64,000 nucleotides of DNA from Mesorhizobium sp. J8 (GCF_016591715.1 NZ_AP024109.1:5332001-5396000); one strand, 5' to 3'; shown: positions 53,805 through 62,685, counted from the first letter of the stretch. The notes: generated by a model from the sequence alone, not told the origin. Program-made: numbers and translations.

Positions 53805-54422
53805 ATGAAGGATGCAGGCGACAAGATCACTCCGATAGAGCCGTCGCGGAAGCTCTCGGATGCCATACGCGACGTCAAGAACGCCTTCGCCGACCGCGAT
53901 GATGTGGTCGTCGAGATGCGCGAGGCGCACCGCATGCGGCTCGATCTCCTGGCAACCGAGCTTGCACCGGTCTTTGCCGATGTACCGGCCGACATCGACA
54001 GCTTCGACTTTGCCGTCTCGTCGGGCCTGCAGCCGCGGCTATGGATCGACGCGGTGAGCCATGTTGCCATGGGACGCGACCGCCGCACCTACCGCTTCCT
54101 CAAGGATACGCGCGTCGGCCGCGTCGTGCTGGCCGAGACGACCGAGATGAAAGCCGTCGCCGATGCGGTGACGCGCTACGTGGCCGAACGGGTCGTCGAG
54201 CGGCAGCGCTTGATGGAGGGCGGCATGGAGAGCGCCGTTCCCGGCCTGCATCGTCCCGCGGTACGGGAAGCGGAGCCGCCCATTCGGTCCGAAAGCCGCC
54301 TCAATGGCTGGACAACCTTCTTCGCCGGCCTCGGCCTGATAGCCGCCGGTGCCCTTGTCGGCCTGGCGCTCTCGCTGGCGATGTTCTGGGATCGGATCGC
54401 GCACATGAAGATCAGCTTCTGA
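53805..54422 (+). CDS. Conserved rhizobial protein of unknown function
   Basis: A 205-residue protein. A helical N-terminal region (SDAIRDVKNAFADRDDVVVEMRE) is followed by FAVSSGLQPRLWIDAVSHVAMG, RTYRFLKDTRVGRVVLAET, and a C-terminal membrane helix TFFAGLGLIAAGALVGLALSL before a short tail. It is a tail-anchored type, so the bulk is likely cytoplasmic. Its stop overlaps the convergent metallophosphoesterase by 11 bases. Function unknown. Confidence 0.8.
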   Translation: MKDAGDKITPIEPSRKLSDAIRDVKNAFADRDDVVVEMREAHRMRLDLLATELAPVFADVPADIDSFDFAVSSGLQPRLWIDAVSHVAMGRDRRTYRFLKDTRVGRVVLAETTEMKAVADAVTRYVAERVVERQRLMEGGMESAVPGLHRPAVREAEPPIRSESRLNGWTTFFAGLGLIAAGALVGLALSLAMFWDRIAHMKISF

Positions 54423-55347
54423 CGAGTTCGCGGTCCTTTACGGCCGGCATGTCGAGATCCGTCGTTTGCAAATCCGAAGGCGGCAGCGCCGGTCCGGTCA
54501 GCCCCCGCCGCGTCAAGCGCACGCGCCAGGCGCCCTTTTCGCCGTCGATCTCGAACAGATTGTACTGAGCGGCCGGGTGCTTGCCGCCAGGCGCCTGGCC
54601 CGCGGCGGCAACCCCGACCACGGGCACCTTCGCGCCACGTGCGCCGATGTTGAACAAGGACGGCAGATGCGAATGGCCATGCAGGACCAGCTCCGCGCCA
54701 TGCCGGCGGATGACTTTGTGAAAACGGGCGATGCCGAACAGCCGCTTATGTTGCTGGACGGCGCCGCGCACCGGCGGATGGTGGATCATGATGGCGCGGA
54801 ACAGCCCTTGTTTCGCCGCGTCGTCGAGAACCTTGCCGAGCCGCTCGGCCTGTCCTTCCATGAAGAAACCGTTGGCCATGAAAGGCGCCGTGGCGCGCGC
54901 CGTGGTGACGCCGATCAGCGCGACCTTGCCGCGAACGCGCAGATACGGAAAGGAATTGCGATCGACCGGACTGTTGACGCCGTCGCCCGTCATCCAGGGA
55001 GCCCACGCCCGGCAGACCTTGTCGAAGGCGCCCGGCACATAAGCGTCGTGATTGCCTGGCACCACGGAAACGTCGTGTGGCGATCCAAGCGTCTCCAGCC
55101 AGTGCTTCGCCATCTCGATCTCGCCGTCGAGCGCCAGGTTGACGAGGTCTCCGGTGACGGCGAGATGGTCCGGCGCGTTCGCCTTGATGTCGGCGACGAT
55201 GGTGTCGATGACGGCGTCATGCATGTGGCGGCGTCGGTTGCGCTGCCAGTTGACATAGCCCAGCACCCGCTTGGACGCGAGATCGCGATAGGTTACATCG
55301 GGCAGCGGTCCCAGATGAGCGTCGGAAATATGCGCGAGCCTGAACAT
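54412..55347 (-). CDS. Calcineurin-like metallophosphoesterase
   Basis: A 311-residue phosphoesterase. Metal motifs are HISDAHLGP, VTGDLVNLA, VVPGNHDAYVP and LHGHSHLPS, matching the family's five conserved blocks. Substrate may be a nucleotide, phosphodiester or UDP-sugar. There is no signal peptide. It is divergent from the NUDIX gene, with 68 bases between starts. Confidence 0.9.
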   Translation of the reverse strand: MFRLAHISDAHLGPLPDVTYRDLASKRVLGYVNWQRNRRRHMHDAVIDTIVADIKANAPDHLAVTGDLVNLALDGEIEMAKHWLETLGSPHDVSVVPGNHDAYVPGAFDKVCRAWAPWMTGDGVNSPVDRNSFPYLRVRGKVALIGVTTARATAPFMANGFFMEGQAERLGKVLDDAAKQGLFRAIMIHHPPVRGAVQQHKRLFGIARFHKVIRRHGAELVLHGHSHLPSLFNIGARGAKVPVVGVAAAGQAPGGKHPAAQYNLFEIDGEKGAWRVRLTRRGLTGPALPPSDLQTTDLDMPAVKDRELVRS

Positions 55348-55415
55348 GGTCCCTTCTTAAGCGACGCCGGCGAGGCTTTCCACTCACCCTTTGCTGTTCG
55401 CCGTGGGATCTGAGG

Positions 55416-55919
55416 ATGAACGACCGAGCCGATCCGGAAGAGGCGTTCCGCCAGACCGGCTGGCCGGGAGTGCGGGCAAGGCTGTTCCATTTGTACTTCC
55501 TGCTGCGCCGCCCCATGACGCTCGGCGTGCGCGGGCTGGTTTACGATCGCGCCTCCAATTCCGTCTTCCTGATCCGCCACACCTATGTTCCAGGCTGGCA
55601 ATTGCCGGGCGGCGGCGTCGAGATCGGCGAGACGCTCGAGGAAGCACTGGCGCGCGAGCTGGCCGAGGAAGGCAACATTGCCCTGACGGCTCCGCCGGTC
55701 CTGAAGTCGATGCACTTCAACCGCCGCTCCAGCAGGCGCGATCATGTCGGCCTTTATCTGATCGAAGCCTTCAGCCAGACCGCGCCGAAACGGCCGGACC
55801 ACGAGATCGCCGAAGCGGGCTTCTTCCCGATCGACAGCCTGCCCGAGGGCACGACTCCGGCGACGCTCCGGCGGATAGCGGAGATTTTCGGGGGCGCAAG
55901 ACCTTCACCCTACTGGTAA
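55416..55919 (+). CDS. NUDIX hydrolase
   Basis: A 167-residue hydrolase of nucleoside diphosphate-linked compounds. The NUDIX box GGVEIGETLEEALARELAEE-GNI is complete, with the metal-binding glutamates. The substrate is unknown. The end of the frame lies next to a downstream AT-richer stretch that holds the next gene. Confidence 0.92.
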   Translation: MNDRADPEEAFRQTGWPGVRARLFHLYFLLRRPMTLGVRGLVYDRASNSVFLIRHTYVPGWQLPGGGVEIGETLEEALARELAEEGNIALTAPPVLKSMHFNRRSSRRDHVGLYLIEAFSQTAPKRPDHEIAEAGFFPIDSLPEGTTPATLRRIAEIFGGARPSPYW

Positions 55920-55990
55920 TCTTCGAGAGCGTCATCTTGCTCTCTTCAGCCAAATTACTATTATTTCCTCGATTAGGGGGAGGAAGCGGT

Positions 55991-56464
55991 ATGGCTGTAG
56001 ATCAACGAGATTTTCCAAATCTCTGGCCATATGTTGGATTTTATTTTCTGACGACGACAATATTGTCGCTAGCATGGACCGGATACTGGTATTTCGTCCC
56101 ATCCGCTTTGGAAAACGACAGCGTGGTCGTGGCCGCAAACGCCGGCATCGTATTTGGGTCGACGGCGACAGCATGCGCAGCATTCATTAGGCGCCATGGC
56201 AGGCTTTTCACCCGATCAGAATATTGGAGAATGATTTCTTATTCGACCGCGGCATCCCTGCTGTTTACGATTATTTCCTTCGTATTTTTTTCTGCAATCT
56301 GGCCCGCAGGCAACCTTTCACCTAGCATGTGGGTGCTGGTGATTACGCAAGTGGTTTTTGTTTTCGTACTTAACGCCGCCGGCTTCTCCAACCGGTTCGG
56401 CAAAATCATTTTGAAAGCCCATAAAAAGAGGCAAATCCAGCTCGACACCGAGCCATTCCGATAG
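55991..56464 (+). CDS. Small membrane protein, possibly ABZJ_00895 family
   Basis: A 157-residue protein with four predicted helices (WPYVGFYFLTTTILSLAWTG, VVAANAGIVFGSTATACAAF, AASLLFTIISFVFFSAIW, WVLVITQVVFVFVLNAAGF). RRHGRLFTRSEYWRM in the middle suggests the uncharacterised ABZJ_00895 family. The ATG at 55,991 follows GGAGGAAG. The region from about 55,920 to 56,470 is visibly AT-richer than its neighbours, a sign of recent transfer or different codon use. Confidence 0.7.
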   Translation: MAVDQRDFPNLWPYVGFYFLTTTILSLAWTGYWYFVPSALENDSVVVAANAGIVFGSTATACAAFIRRHGRLFTRSEYWRMISYSTAASLLFTIISFVFFSAIWPAGNLSPSMWVLVITQVVFVFVLNAAGFSNRFGKIILKAHKKRQIQLDTEPFR

Positions 56465-56483
56465 CCCCCGCTAGAAGCGAATA

Positions 56484-57470
56484 TCACGCCGCCTTCCTGA
56501 ACCTGTCCCGGTCATGCGACGCGGCATAGTCGAGCTCCGGCCCCACCGGGATGATTCCCGTCGGGTTGATCGATTTGTGGCTGCCGTAATAATGCGCCTT
56601 GATGTGATGCAGGTTGACCGTGCCCGAGACGCCGGGCACCTGGTAGAGATCACGCAGATAGTTCGACAGGTTCGGATAGTCGGCGATGCGGCGCAGATTG
56701 CATTTGAAGTGGCCGACATAGACCGGATCGAAGCGCACCAGCGTCGTGAACAGCCGCCAGTCCGCCTCGGTGAGGCGCTCGCCGGCTAGATAGCGTCGCT
56801 TCGAAAGCCGCTCTTCGATCGTATCGAGCGCCGCGAACAACTCGCAGAACGCTTCCTCATAGGCTTTCTGCGTGGTGGCGAAGCCGGCCCGGTAGACGCC
56901 GTTGTTGATCGTCGGATAGACCAGCGCGTTGATCTTGTCGATCTCCGCGCGCAGCGCCGCCGGATAGAAGTCGAGGCCCGCGTCGCCCCATTCGTCGAAG
57001 GCGGAATTGAGCATGCGGATGATCTCGGAGGACTCGTTGTTGACGATCGTCTTTTCCTGTTTGTCCCACAGAACCGGCACCGTTACGCGGCCCGAATAGG
57101 CCGGATCGGCCTTGGCATAGATCTGGTGCAGGAAATCGAGGCCGTACAGCGTATCGCCGGTGGCGCCGTCCTCGGTTTTGAAGGTCCAGCCGTTTTCGCC
57201 CATGAAATGGTGCACCACGGAGACGGAGATGATGCCCTCCAGCTTCTTCAGGGCACGGAAGATCAGCGTGCGATGCGCCCAGGGGCAGGCGAGCGATACA
57301 TAGAGATGATAGCGGCCGGGTTCCGCCTTGAAGCCCCGCGTGCGCCCTTCCGCTGGCCTGCCGTCGCGCGTGATCCAGTCGCGCCATTGCGACTCCGTTC
57401 GCACGAAGCGCCCACCGCTGTCGGTGTTCGGCCCACGATCCCGCCATTTGCCTTCGATCAGCAATCCCAT
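56484..57470 (-). CDS. Glutathionyl-hydroquinone reductase
   Basis: A 328-residue xi-class glutathione transferase (YqjG/ECM4). The catalytic Cys is in SLACPWAHRTL, near residue 60. Later landmarks are NNESSEIIRML, PTINNGVYRAGFA and LTEADWRLFTTLVRFDPVYVGHF. It reduces glutathionyl-hydroquinones to free hydroquinones. The start at 57,470 (MGLLIEGKW) after GGGAGA is chosen over a 64-codon longer frame. Its promoter faces three regularly spaced dyads. Confidence 0.93.
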   Translation of the reverse strand: MGLLIEGKWRDRGPNTDSGGRFVRTESQWRDWITRDGRPAEGRTRGFKAEPGRYHLYVSLACPWAHRTLIFRALKKLEGIISVSVVHHFMGENGWTFKTEDGATGDTLYGLDFLHQIYAKADPAYSGRVTVPVLWDKQEKTIVNNESSEIIRMLNSAFDEWGDAGLDFYPAALRAEIDKINALVYPTINNGVYRAGFATTQKAYEEAFCELFAALDTIEERLSKRRYLAGERLTEADWRLFTTLVRFDPVYVGHFKCNLRRIADYPNLSNYLRDLYQVPGVSGTVNLHHIKAHYYGSHKSINPTGIIPVGPELDYAASHDRDRFRKAA

Positions 57471-57539
57471 GCGAAAAATCTCCCTGTTACTCCACACATA
57501 TCTAGGCCGATAGGCGGACGGGCGAAGCCTTCGGGCACT

Positions 57540-57590
57540 GAACAGTTCGTCAAACGAGGAATCAGTTCCGTAAAACGGCGAACCAGTTCG
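57540..57590. promoter_or_regulatory. Three evenly spaced GAAC-N-GTTC dyads
   Basis: Dyads GAACAGTTC (57,540-57,548), GGAATCAGTTCC (57,558-57,569) and CGAACCAGTTCG (57,579-57,590) have centres 19.5-21 bases apart, two helical turns, so they lie on one DNA face. They sit 70-120 bases before the reductase start and about 195-245 before the GNAT start in the 314-base divergent gap, which holds no other gene. They suit cooperative operator binding. Confidence 0.55.
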
Positions 57591-57784
57591 CCAGCTGGCG
57601 CAAAGAAAGGCAAAAGACGCCGATTGCAGCGGCACAAAATTGGTGCTAGCGGAAGCGCCCATGCTCGACTTTGCCTCGATCCGGTTCGACCGACGACGAC
57701 AGGGCGCCCGCGCTTAGGAAGCGCTGACTGGCGAACGCTGCCGCTTTGCAGCAACCTTTCCTCGCATACCGGAACGCAAAGACC

Positions 57785-58390
57785 ATGAGCCTTGCCGACG
57801 TGAAATACCTGCCGGAAACCCCGGCCCATGATGCCGAAATCGAAGCCATCAACGACGAGGCCTTCGGCCCCGGTCGTTTCGTGCTTGCCGCCTACAAGAT
57901 CCGCGAGGCCGGCGGGCACGACCGCTCGATGTCCTTTGTCGCCGTCAAGGACGACACGGTGATCGCTTCGGTGCGCATGACGCGTGTGGCCGCGGGCGCC
58001 GGTCGCGCCATGATGCTCGGCCCGCTTGCGGTGCGCCCCGCCTTCAAGAATCTCGGCATTGGCCGCAAGCTGGTCGCGATCGCGCTGGAGGCTGCCAGAA
58101 AGGCCGGCGCGCCTGCCGTTATCCTGGTTGGCGACGAGCCTTATTACGGACCGCTCGACTTCAAGCGCTTTCCGCGCGGACAGATCACCATGCCGCGCCC
58201 GGTCGATCCCGACCGGCTGCTGCATCACGAGATCAAGCCCGGAGCCATCGCCCGTTTTGCCGGCGATGTCTGTCATGCCAGCACGGCAAGGGTTGCGGAA
58301 TTTGCCCCGGCTGTGACGCGTTCGGTCGCCAGCGCGCAGCCGTCGATCGACCCGCCCATCGCGGTTGCGCCGCCTTTGCGCGCTTCGTAG
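57785..58390 (+). CDS. GNAT-family N-acetyltransferase
   Basis: A 201-residue acetyl-CoA-dependent transferase. The acetyl-CoA loop is PAFKNLGIGRKLVAIALEAA, preceded by MMLGPLAVRP; the later strand is VILVGDEPYYGPLDFKRFP. The start at 57,785 replaces a longer frame from 57,746. A C-terminal 50-residue Ala/Pro-rich extension lies beyond the domain. Substrate unknown. The SDR gene follows 28 bases later. Confidence 0.88.
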   Translation: MSLADVKYLPETPAHDAEIEAINDEAFGPGRFVLAAYKIREAGGHDRSMSFVAVKDDTVIASVRMTRVAAGAGRAMMLGPLAVRPAFKNLGIGRKLVAIALEAARKAGAPAVILVGDEPYYGPLDFKRFPRGQITMPRPVDPDRLLHHEIKPGAIARFAGDVCHASTARVAEFAPAVTRSVASAQPSIDPPIAVAPPLRAS

Positions 58391-58417
58391 CATGATCCGG
58401 TATCCTGGGAGGTTTGC

Positions 58418-59179
58418 ATGAACCCGAACGGCCAGATCGCGATCGTCACCGGCGGGGGATCCGGCCTTGGCGAGGCGACGGCGCGCGCGTTTGCCGCCAA
58501 GGGCGCCCGCGTCGCCATCCTCGATGTCGGCATCGAGCGCGCTGCGAAGGTCGCGACCGACATCGGCGGCATTGCCGTCCAATGCGATGTCTCTAGCGGC
58601 GACAGTGCCACGGCCGCGATCGCCGAAGTGGCTGAAAAGCTTGGGTCGCCGCGCATCCTGGTCAATTGCGCCGGCATCGCCATCGGCGTGAAGACGATCG
58701 GCAAGGACGGACCACATCCGCTCGACCAGTATCGCAAGGTGATCGAGATCAACCTGATCGGCACCTTCAACATGATCCGCCTCGTCGCCGACCGGGCGGC
58801 GAAGCTCGACCCGCTCGCCGGTGGCGAGCGTGGCGTCATCGTCAACACCGCTTCCGTCGCCGCCTATGACGGCCAGATCGGCCAGGCCGCCTACGCGGCG
58901 TCCAAGGGCGGCGTCGTCGGCATGACGCTGCCTGTGGCGCGCGACCTGGCGCGGTCCGGCATCCGCGTCTGCACCATCGCGCCCGGCATCTTCAAGACGC
59001 CGATGATGGCCGGCATGCCGCAGGAGGTGCAGGATTCGCTGGGCGCCTCCGTCCCCTTCCCGCCCCGGCTTGGCGAGCCGTCGGAATATGCAGCACTTGC
59101 TCTCCATATCGTCGAGAACCAGATGCTGAACGGCGAGACCATCCGCCTCGACGGCGCCATCCGCATGGCGCCGAAATAA
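58418..59179 (+). CDS. SDR, 3-hydroxyacyl-CoA dehydrogenase type-2-like
   Basis: A 253-residue SDR of the HSD17B10 group. Cofactor loop [32 protein letters not shown], catalytic [22 protein letters not shown], and [20 protein letters not shown]. These enzymes oxidise 3-hydroxy-2-methylacyl-CoA and straight-chain 3-hydroxyacyl-CoAs with NAD. The CaiB-type CoA-transferase gene begins 5 bases after its stop, so branched-chain acyl-CoA breakdown is likely. Confidence 0.9.
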   Translation: MNPNGQIAIVTGGGSGLGEATARAFAAKGARVAILDVGIERAAKVATDIGGIAVQCDVSSGDSATAAIAEVAEKLGSPRILVNCAGIAIGVKTIGKDGPHPLDQYRKVIEINLIGTFNMIRLVADRAAKLDPLAGGERGVIVNTASVAAYDGQIGQAAYAASKGGVVGMTLPVARDLARSGIRVCTIAPGIFKTPMMAGMPQEVQDSLGASVPFPPRLGEPSEYAALALHIVENQMLNGETIRLDGAIRMAPK

Positions 59180-59184
59180 GCGGG

Positions 59185-60372
59185 ATGGGTGGCTCGCCGA
59201 CAAGCGCCGGTGCCTCTCCCGAAAAGACCGGCCCGCTCGCCGGCCTGAAAGTGATCGAGATGGCCGGGCTTGGCCCGGTGCCGCTTGCCGCCCTGATGCT
59301 GTCCGAGATGGGCGCCAGGGTGCTGCGCATCGAACGCGCCGATTCCGGCCAGCCGCTGCTGAGGCTGCCTGAAGCATACGATCTCGACCGCCACGGCCGT
59401 TCCATCCTCAAGCTCGACCTGAAGCGTCCGGCGGGCGCGCAACTGCTGCTGCGCCTTGCGGCACAGGCCGACATCCTAGTCGAAGGTTTTCGCTCCGGCG
59501 TGATGGAACGGCTCGGGCTGGGGCCGGATGTCGTTCTCCAGCGCAATCCGGCGCTGATCTATGGCCGACTGACCGGTTTCGGCCAGGACGGGCCGCTGTC
59601 CGGGCGAGCCGGCCACGACATCACCTATCTCGCCTATGCAGGTCTCCTGCATGCTCTCGGCAGGCAGGACGCGCCGCCGGTGCCGCCGCTCAACCTCGTC
59701 GCCGATCAAGGCGGCGGCGCCATGATGCTGATCGCAGGCGTGCTCGCCGCCCATTTCCAGCGTTCCCTGACCGGCAAGGGCCAGGTGATCGATGCCTCGA
59801 TGATCGAGGGAGCTTCGATGCTCGCAGCACCCATCCACGCCTATATGGCCGCGGGTCTCTGGAACGACAGGCGCGGCGAGAACCTGCTCGATTCCGGCGC
59901 GCCGTTCTACGATACCTATGAGACCGGGGACGCAAGGCACATTGCCGTCGGCTGCCTCGAACCGCGCTTCTTCGCCGAATTCGCCAGGCTGCTGCCGCTC
60001 GACAGGCGTTTTGTCGCCAGCCAGTACGACAAGTCTTCGTGGCCCGCGATGCGCGCCGCCATTGCCGGCCGGGTCAGGGAAAGAACACGCGACGAATGGG
60101 CCGCGCTTTTCGCCGCGACCGATGCCTGCGTGGCGCCCGTGCTGTCCTTGGCCGAAGCCAGGGATCATCCGCATAACCGCGCCAGGCAAAGCTTCGTGAA
60201 GTCCGGCGGGCTCGACCGCCCGGCTCCCGCGCCGCGTTTCTCGCAAAACCCGCGAACGCCTGCCGCGGCGCCGGCCGTCGCCGACCGGGAGCCATCCGTC
60301 ATATTGACCCGTTTCGGCTTCAGCGAAGAGGAGATCGCAACCCTTGCAAAGGCGGGTGTAATCGACCGATAA
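59185..60372 (+). CDS. CaiB/BaiF-type CoA-transferase or 2-methylacyl-CoA racemase
   Basis: A 395-residue family III CoA-transferase. Motifs are GLKVIEMAGLGPVPLAALML at the start, LKRPAGAQLLLRLA, VDILVEGFRSGVMERLGLGP-like sequence at 95-115, GRLTGFGQDGPLSGRAGHDITYLA, and the catalytic Asp region. The fit is closest to alpha-methylacyl-CoA racemases. The operon position 5 bases after the SDR supports a role in methyl-branched acyl-CoA use. Confidence 0.9.
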   Translation: MGGSPTSAGASPEKTGPLAGLKVIEMAGLGPVPLAALMLSEMGARVLRIERADSGQPLLRLPEAYDLDRHGRSILKLDLKRPAGAQLLLRLAAQADILVEGFRSGVMERLGLGPDVVLQRNPALIYGRLTGFGQDGPLSGRAGHDITYLAYAGLLHALGRQDAPPVPPLNLVADQGGGAMMLIAGVLAAHFQRSLTGKGQVIDASMIEGASMLAAPIHAYMAAGLWNDRRGENLLDSGAPFYDTYETGDARHIAVGCLEPRFFAEFARLLPLDRRFVASQYDKSSWPAMRAAIAGRVRERTRDEWAALFAATDACVAPVLSLAEARDHPHNRARQSFVKSGGLDRPAPAPRFSQNPRTPAAAPAVADREPSVILTRFGFSEEEIATLAKAGVIDR

Positions 60373-60408
60373 CCGGAGAACGAAAATCAACTTATCTCGG
60401 GTGAGCCT

Positions 60409-61170
60409 GTGACCGAATCGAAAAAAGACGTCATCCGCGAGACCAATGCCGAAGCGGTCAGGCTGGCGAAAACCCTGATGCGCTCGGCGCGTTTCGGCGC
60501 GCTCGCCGCGATCGAGCCTGGGACCGGCGCGCCGCTGGCAAGCCGGGTTGGCGTCGCCACCGACATCGACGGCGCGCCGCTGATCCTGATCTCGATGCTG
60601 TCCGCGCACACCGGGGCGCTGCTCGCCGATCCGCGCTGTTCGCTGCTGCTCGGCGAGCCCGGCAAGGGCGACCCTCTGGCGCATCCGCGCATCAGCCTTG
60701 CGTGCCGCGCCTCGCGGCTGGAACGGGGATCGGCCGATCAGATCCGCGCCGAGCGGCGCTACCTCAACCGCAATCCGAAAGCGAAGCTTTATGCCGGGCT
60801 CGGCGACTTCTCGTTCTTCCGGCTAGAGCCCGAGCGCGCCAGCCTGAATGGCGGCTTCGGCAAGGCCTTTCTTCTAGACCGCGACGATTTCATCACCGGC
60901 GCCGCGCTTGTCGAGGAGTTCGCCGGCAGCGAGCAGGCCGCGCTCGATCACATGAATGCCGATCATCGCGACGCGCTTGCCCTTTATGCGCGCCATTTCG
61001 GCCGTGCCGAGGGCGGCGACTGGATCGCCACCGGTTTCGACCCCGACGGCATGGATCTCGCCGCCCCGGATGCGACATGCAGGATCTTCTTCCCCCAGCC
61101 TCTGCAAAGCGCGCACGAATTGCGTTCGGCGCTTGTCGCGATGGCAAAGGCGGGGCGCGCGGCAGAGTAA
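60409..61170 (+). CDS. HugZ-family haem/pyridoxamine-oxidase-like protein
   Basis: A 253-residue protein. The N-terminal split-barrel (pyridoxamine 5'-phosphate oxidase-like) domain is SARFGALAAIEPGTGAPLAS, LILISMLSAHTGALLADPR. The C-terminal DUF2470 domain has HMNADHRDALALYARHF and carries the His of the haem-binding tail. HugZ members break down haem in other bacteria. It begins with GTG and a weak site. It is followed 167 bases later by a NolR-like repressor gene. With the siderophore genes this is a second iron-related locus in the window. Confidence 0.85.
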   Translation: MTESKKDVIRETNAEAVRLAKTLMRSARFGALAAIEPGTGAPLASRVGVATDIDGAPLILISMLSAHTGALLADPRCSLLLGEPGKGDPLAHPRISLACRASRLERGSADQIRAERRYLNRNPKAKLYAGLGDFSFFRLEPERASLNGGFGKAFLLDRDDFITGAALVEEFAGSEQAALDHMNADHRDALALYARHFGRAEGGDWIATGFDPDGMDLAAPDATCRIFFPQPLQSAHELRSALVAMAKAGRAAE

Positions 61171-61300
61171 GAGCGATAGTTGATCGCGAGCCGACGAAAG
61201 CAACGCTTGAGATTTAGATAAAATGATCTACCTTCGTTGTGACGCTGATTCAGCAGCGCCCATCGACATCTGAACATTGTGGAATCAGGCGCCATTGCCC

Positions 61301-61312
61301 CCTGGCGCCAGG
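61301..61312 (+). promoter_or_regulatory. 12-bp palindrome in the leader of the NolR-like gene
   Basis: CCTGGCGCCAGG is a perfect palindrome 25 bases before the start codon. It could be an autoregulation site. The known NolR consensus (A/T)TTAG-N9-A(T/A) is not matched here, so I do not assign it. Confidence 0.3.
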
Positions 61313-61337
61313 ATGAGCCAGGACCCTTGGGGGATCT

Positions 61338-61676
61338 ATGATCTCAAATAAGCTTATCGCTAATGCGGAATCGGCAGCCGCGTTTCTCACCCTCATGGGC
61401 AACGAAAAGCGCCTGCTGATCGTGGCCCATCTAATGGATGGCGAAATGTCGGTCGGCGCCATCGCCGAGAAGGTGCAGCTCAGCCAATCCGCGCTGTCGC
61501 AGCATCTCGCCAAGCTGAGGGCGCTCGATCTCGTCGAAACCCGGCGCGACCGCCAGATGATCTACTATTCCTGCAAATCCGAAGCGGTGCGCGAATTGCT
61601 GCGCATGCTGGAAGGCATTTTCGGCGAAGGCGATCTTTCCCAGATGGCCTACCGGTTGCGCCGCGCCGGGGCTTGA
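61338..61676 (+). CDS. ArsR-family regulator, NolR-like
   Basis: A 112-residue winged-helix repressor. The pattern AAAFLTLMGNEKRLLIVAHL, EMSVGAIAEKVQLSQSALSQ and HLAKLRALDLVETRRDRQMIYY is close to the rhizobial NolR in the helix-turn-helix and wing. NolR represses nod and core genes in Rhizobium and Sinorhizobium. There is no Cys metal site, as in NolR and BigR-unlike members. Symbol withheld because paralogs exist in rhizobia. Confidence 0.85.
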   Translation: MISNKLIANAESAAAFLTLMGNEKRLLIVAHLMDGEMSVGAIAEKVQLSQSALSQHLAKLRALDLVETRRDRQMIYYSCKSEAVRELLRMLEGIFGEGDLSQMAYRLRRAGA

Positions 61677-61728
61677 CCCGCGGTTCGAGTCGCTCATACC
61701 TCGCCGACCACTCTTCGGCGAGGCGTGT

Positions 61729-62526
61729 ATGAATCTCATTCCTATCGACGATCCCCAAGACCCGCGCGTCGCCGCCTATCTCGACATCCGCGAGCGCGAT
61801 CTCGTCGGCCGGCAGGGCCGCTTCGTCGCCGAAGGCAAGGTGGTGCTGGACCTCCTGTTGTCGACCGGGCGCTTCGCCGCCGAGTCTGCGCTCATCCTCG
61901 AAAACAGGCTGGCCGGCGTGCAGGAAATCCTGCGCAAGGCGCCGCCGGACTTTCCGGTCTATGTTGCCGCCGGTGAGGTCATGGACCGGATTGCCGGCTT
62001 CCACATGCACCGCGGCATCCTGGCGATCGGCATGCGCGGCGCGCCGGCGCCCGCCGAAATTCTGGTGGAAACCTTGCCCAGGCGCGCGTTGGCCGTCGTC
62101 CTGGTCGGCATTTCCAACCACGACAATATGGGGGCGATCTTCCGCAACGCCGCAGCCTTCGGCGCGGACGCGGTGCTGCTCGACCAGACCTGTTGCGATC
62201 CCCTCTACCGCAAGGCAATCCGTGTTTCGGTCGGCGCGGCGCTGAAGGTTCCCTTCGCCTTCTTCGGCGACACCGGCGCCTTCACCGCGACGCTCGATCG
62301 ACTTGGCTTCAGCCAGTTCGCTCTCTCGCCGAGCGGAGGAACCGACATCCGAACCGCGGAGCGGCCAGCGAGGCTGGCGCTCTATCTCGGCACCGAAGGC
62401 GAAGGCCTGCCGCGGGACCTGCTTGCCCGGCTGAATACGGTGAGGATCGGCATGGCGGAAGGTTTTGACAGTCTGAACGTCGCCGCCGCGTCGGCGATCG
62501 CCCTGCATCACTTTTCGAATTGCTGA
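61729..62526 (+). CDS. TrmH/SpoU-family RNA methyltransferase
   Basis: A 265-residue SPOUT-fold 2'-O-methyltransferase. Motif 1 is ISNHDNMGAIFRNAAAFGAD, motif 2 LYLGTEGEGLPRDLL, and motif 3 DSLNVAAASAIALHHF, all needed for the knotted AdoMet site. The N-terminal 90 residues suit RNA substrate binding. The target (rRNA or tRNA) is not fixed. It follows the NolR-like gene by 52 bases. A RIME-like repeat follows immediately. Confidence 0.93.
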   Translation: MNLIPIDDPQDPRVAAYLDIRERDLVGRQGRFVAEGKVVLDLLLSTGRFAAESALILENRLAGVQEILRKAPPDFPVYVAAGEVMDRIAGFHMHRGILAIGMRGAPAPAEILVETLPRRALAVVLVGISNHDNMGAIFRNAAAFGADAVLLDQTCCDPLYRKAIRVSVGAALKVPFAFFGDTGAFTATLDRLGFSQFALSPSGGTDIRTAERPARLALYLGTEGEGLPRDLLARLNTVRIGMAEGFDSLNVAAASAIALHHFSNC

Positions 62527-62527
62527 A

Positions 62528-62624
62528 GCGTACCTCCCGAAAGTGGGAACCGGTTTCGGGACAAGGACCGCGCAAAGTCAAAGGCCCAAAGCGGGGAGCG
62601 AATCTGAAAGATCGCGACGCGCTT
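62528..62624. repeat. RIME-like repeat, homolog of 52,611-52,709
   Basis: About 97 bases starting two bases after the methyltransferase stop. It shares GGGAACCGGTTTCGGGACAA and GGAGCGAATCTGAAAGA-like tracts and general layout with the other copy. Internal arms CCCGAAAGTGGGAACC / GGTTTCGGG can form a hairpin that may also act as terminator for the methyltransferase gene. Confidence 0.8.
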
Positions 62625-62685
62625 TAGGGTTGTCCGGAGAATCCGTCCGGGATGACAAAACGCTCGGGCGCTCCGGTTATCGGTT

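Noticed and set aside
61190..61215. NolR-box upstream of the NolR-like gene
   Set aside because: TTTAG is followed at the required distance by TC rather than A(T/A), so the consensus is not met.
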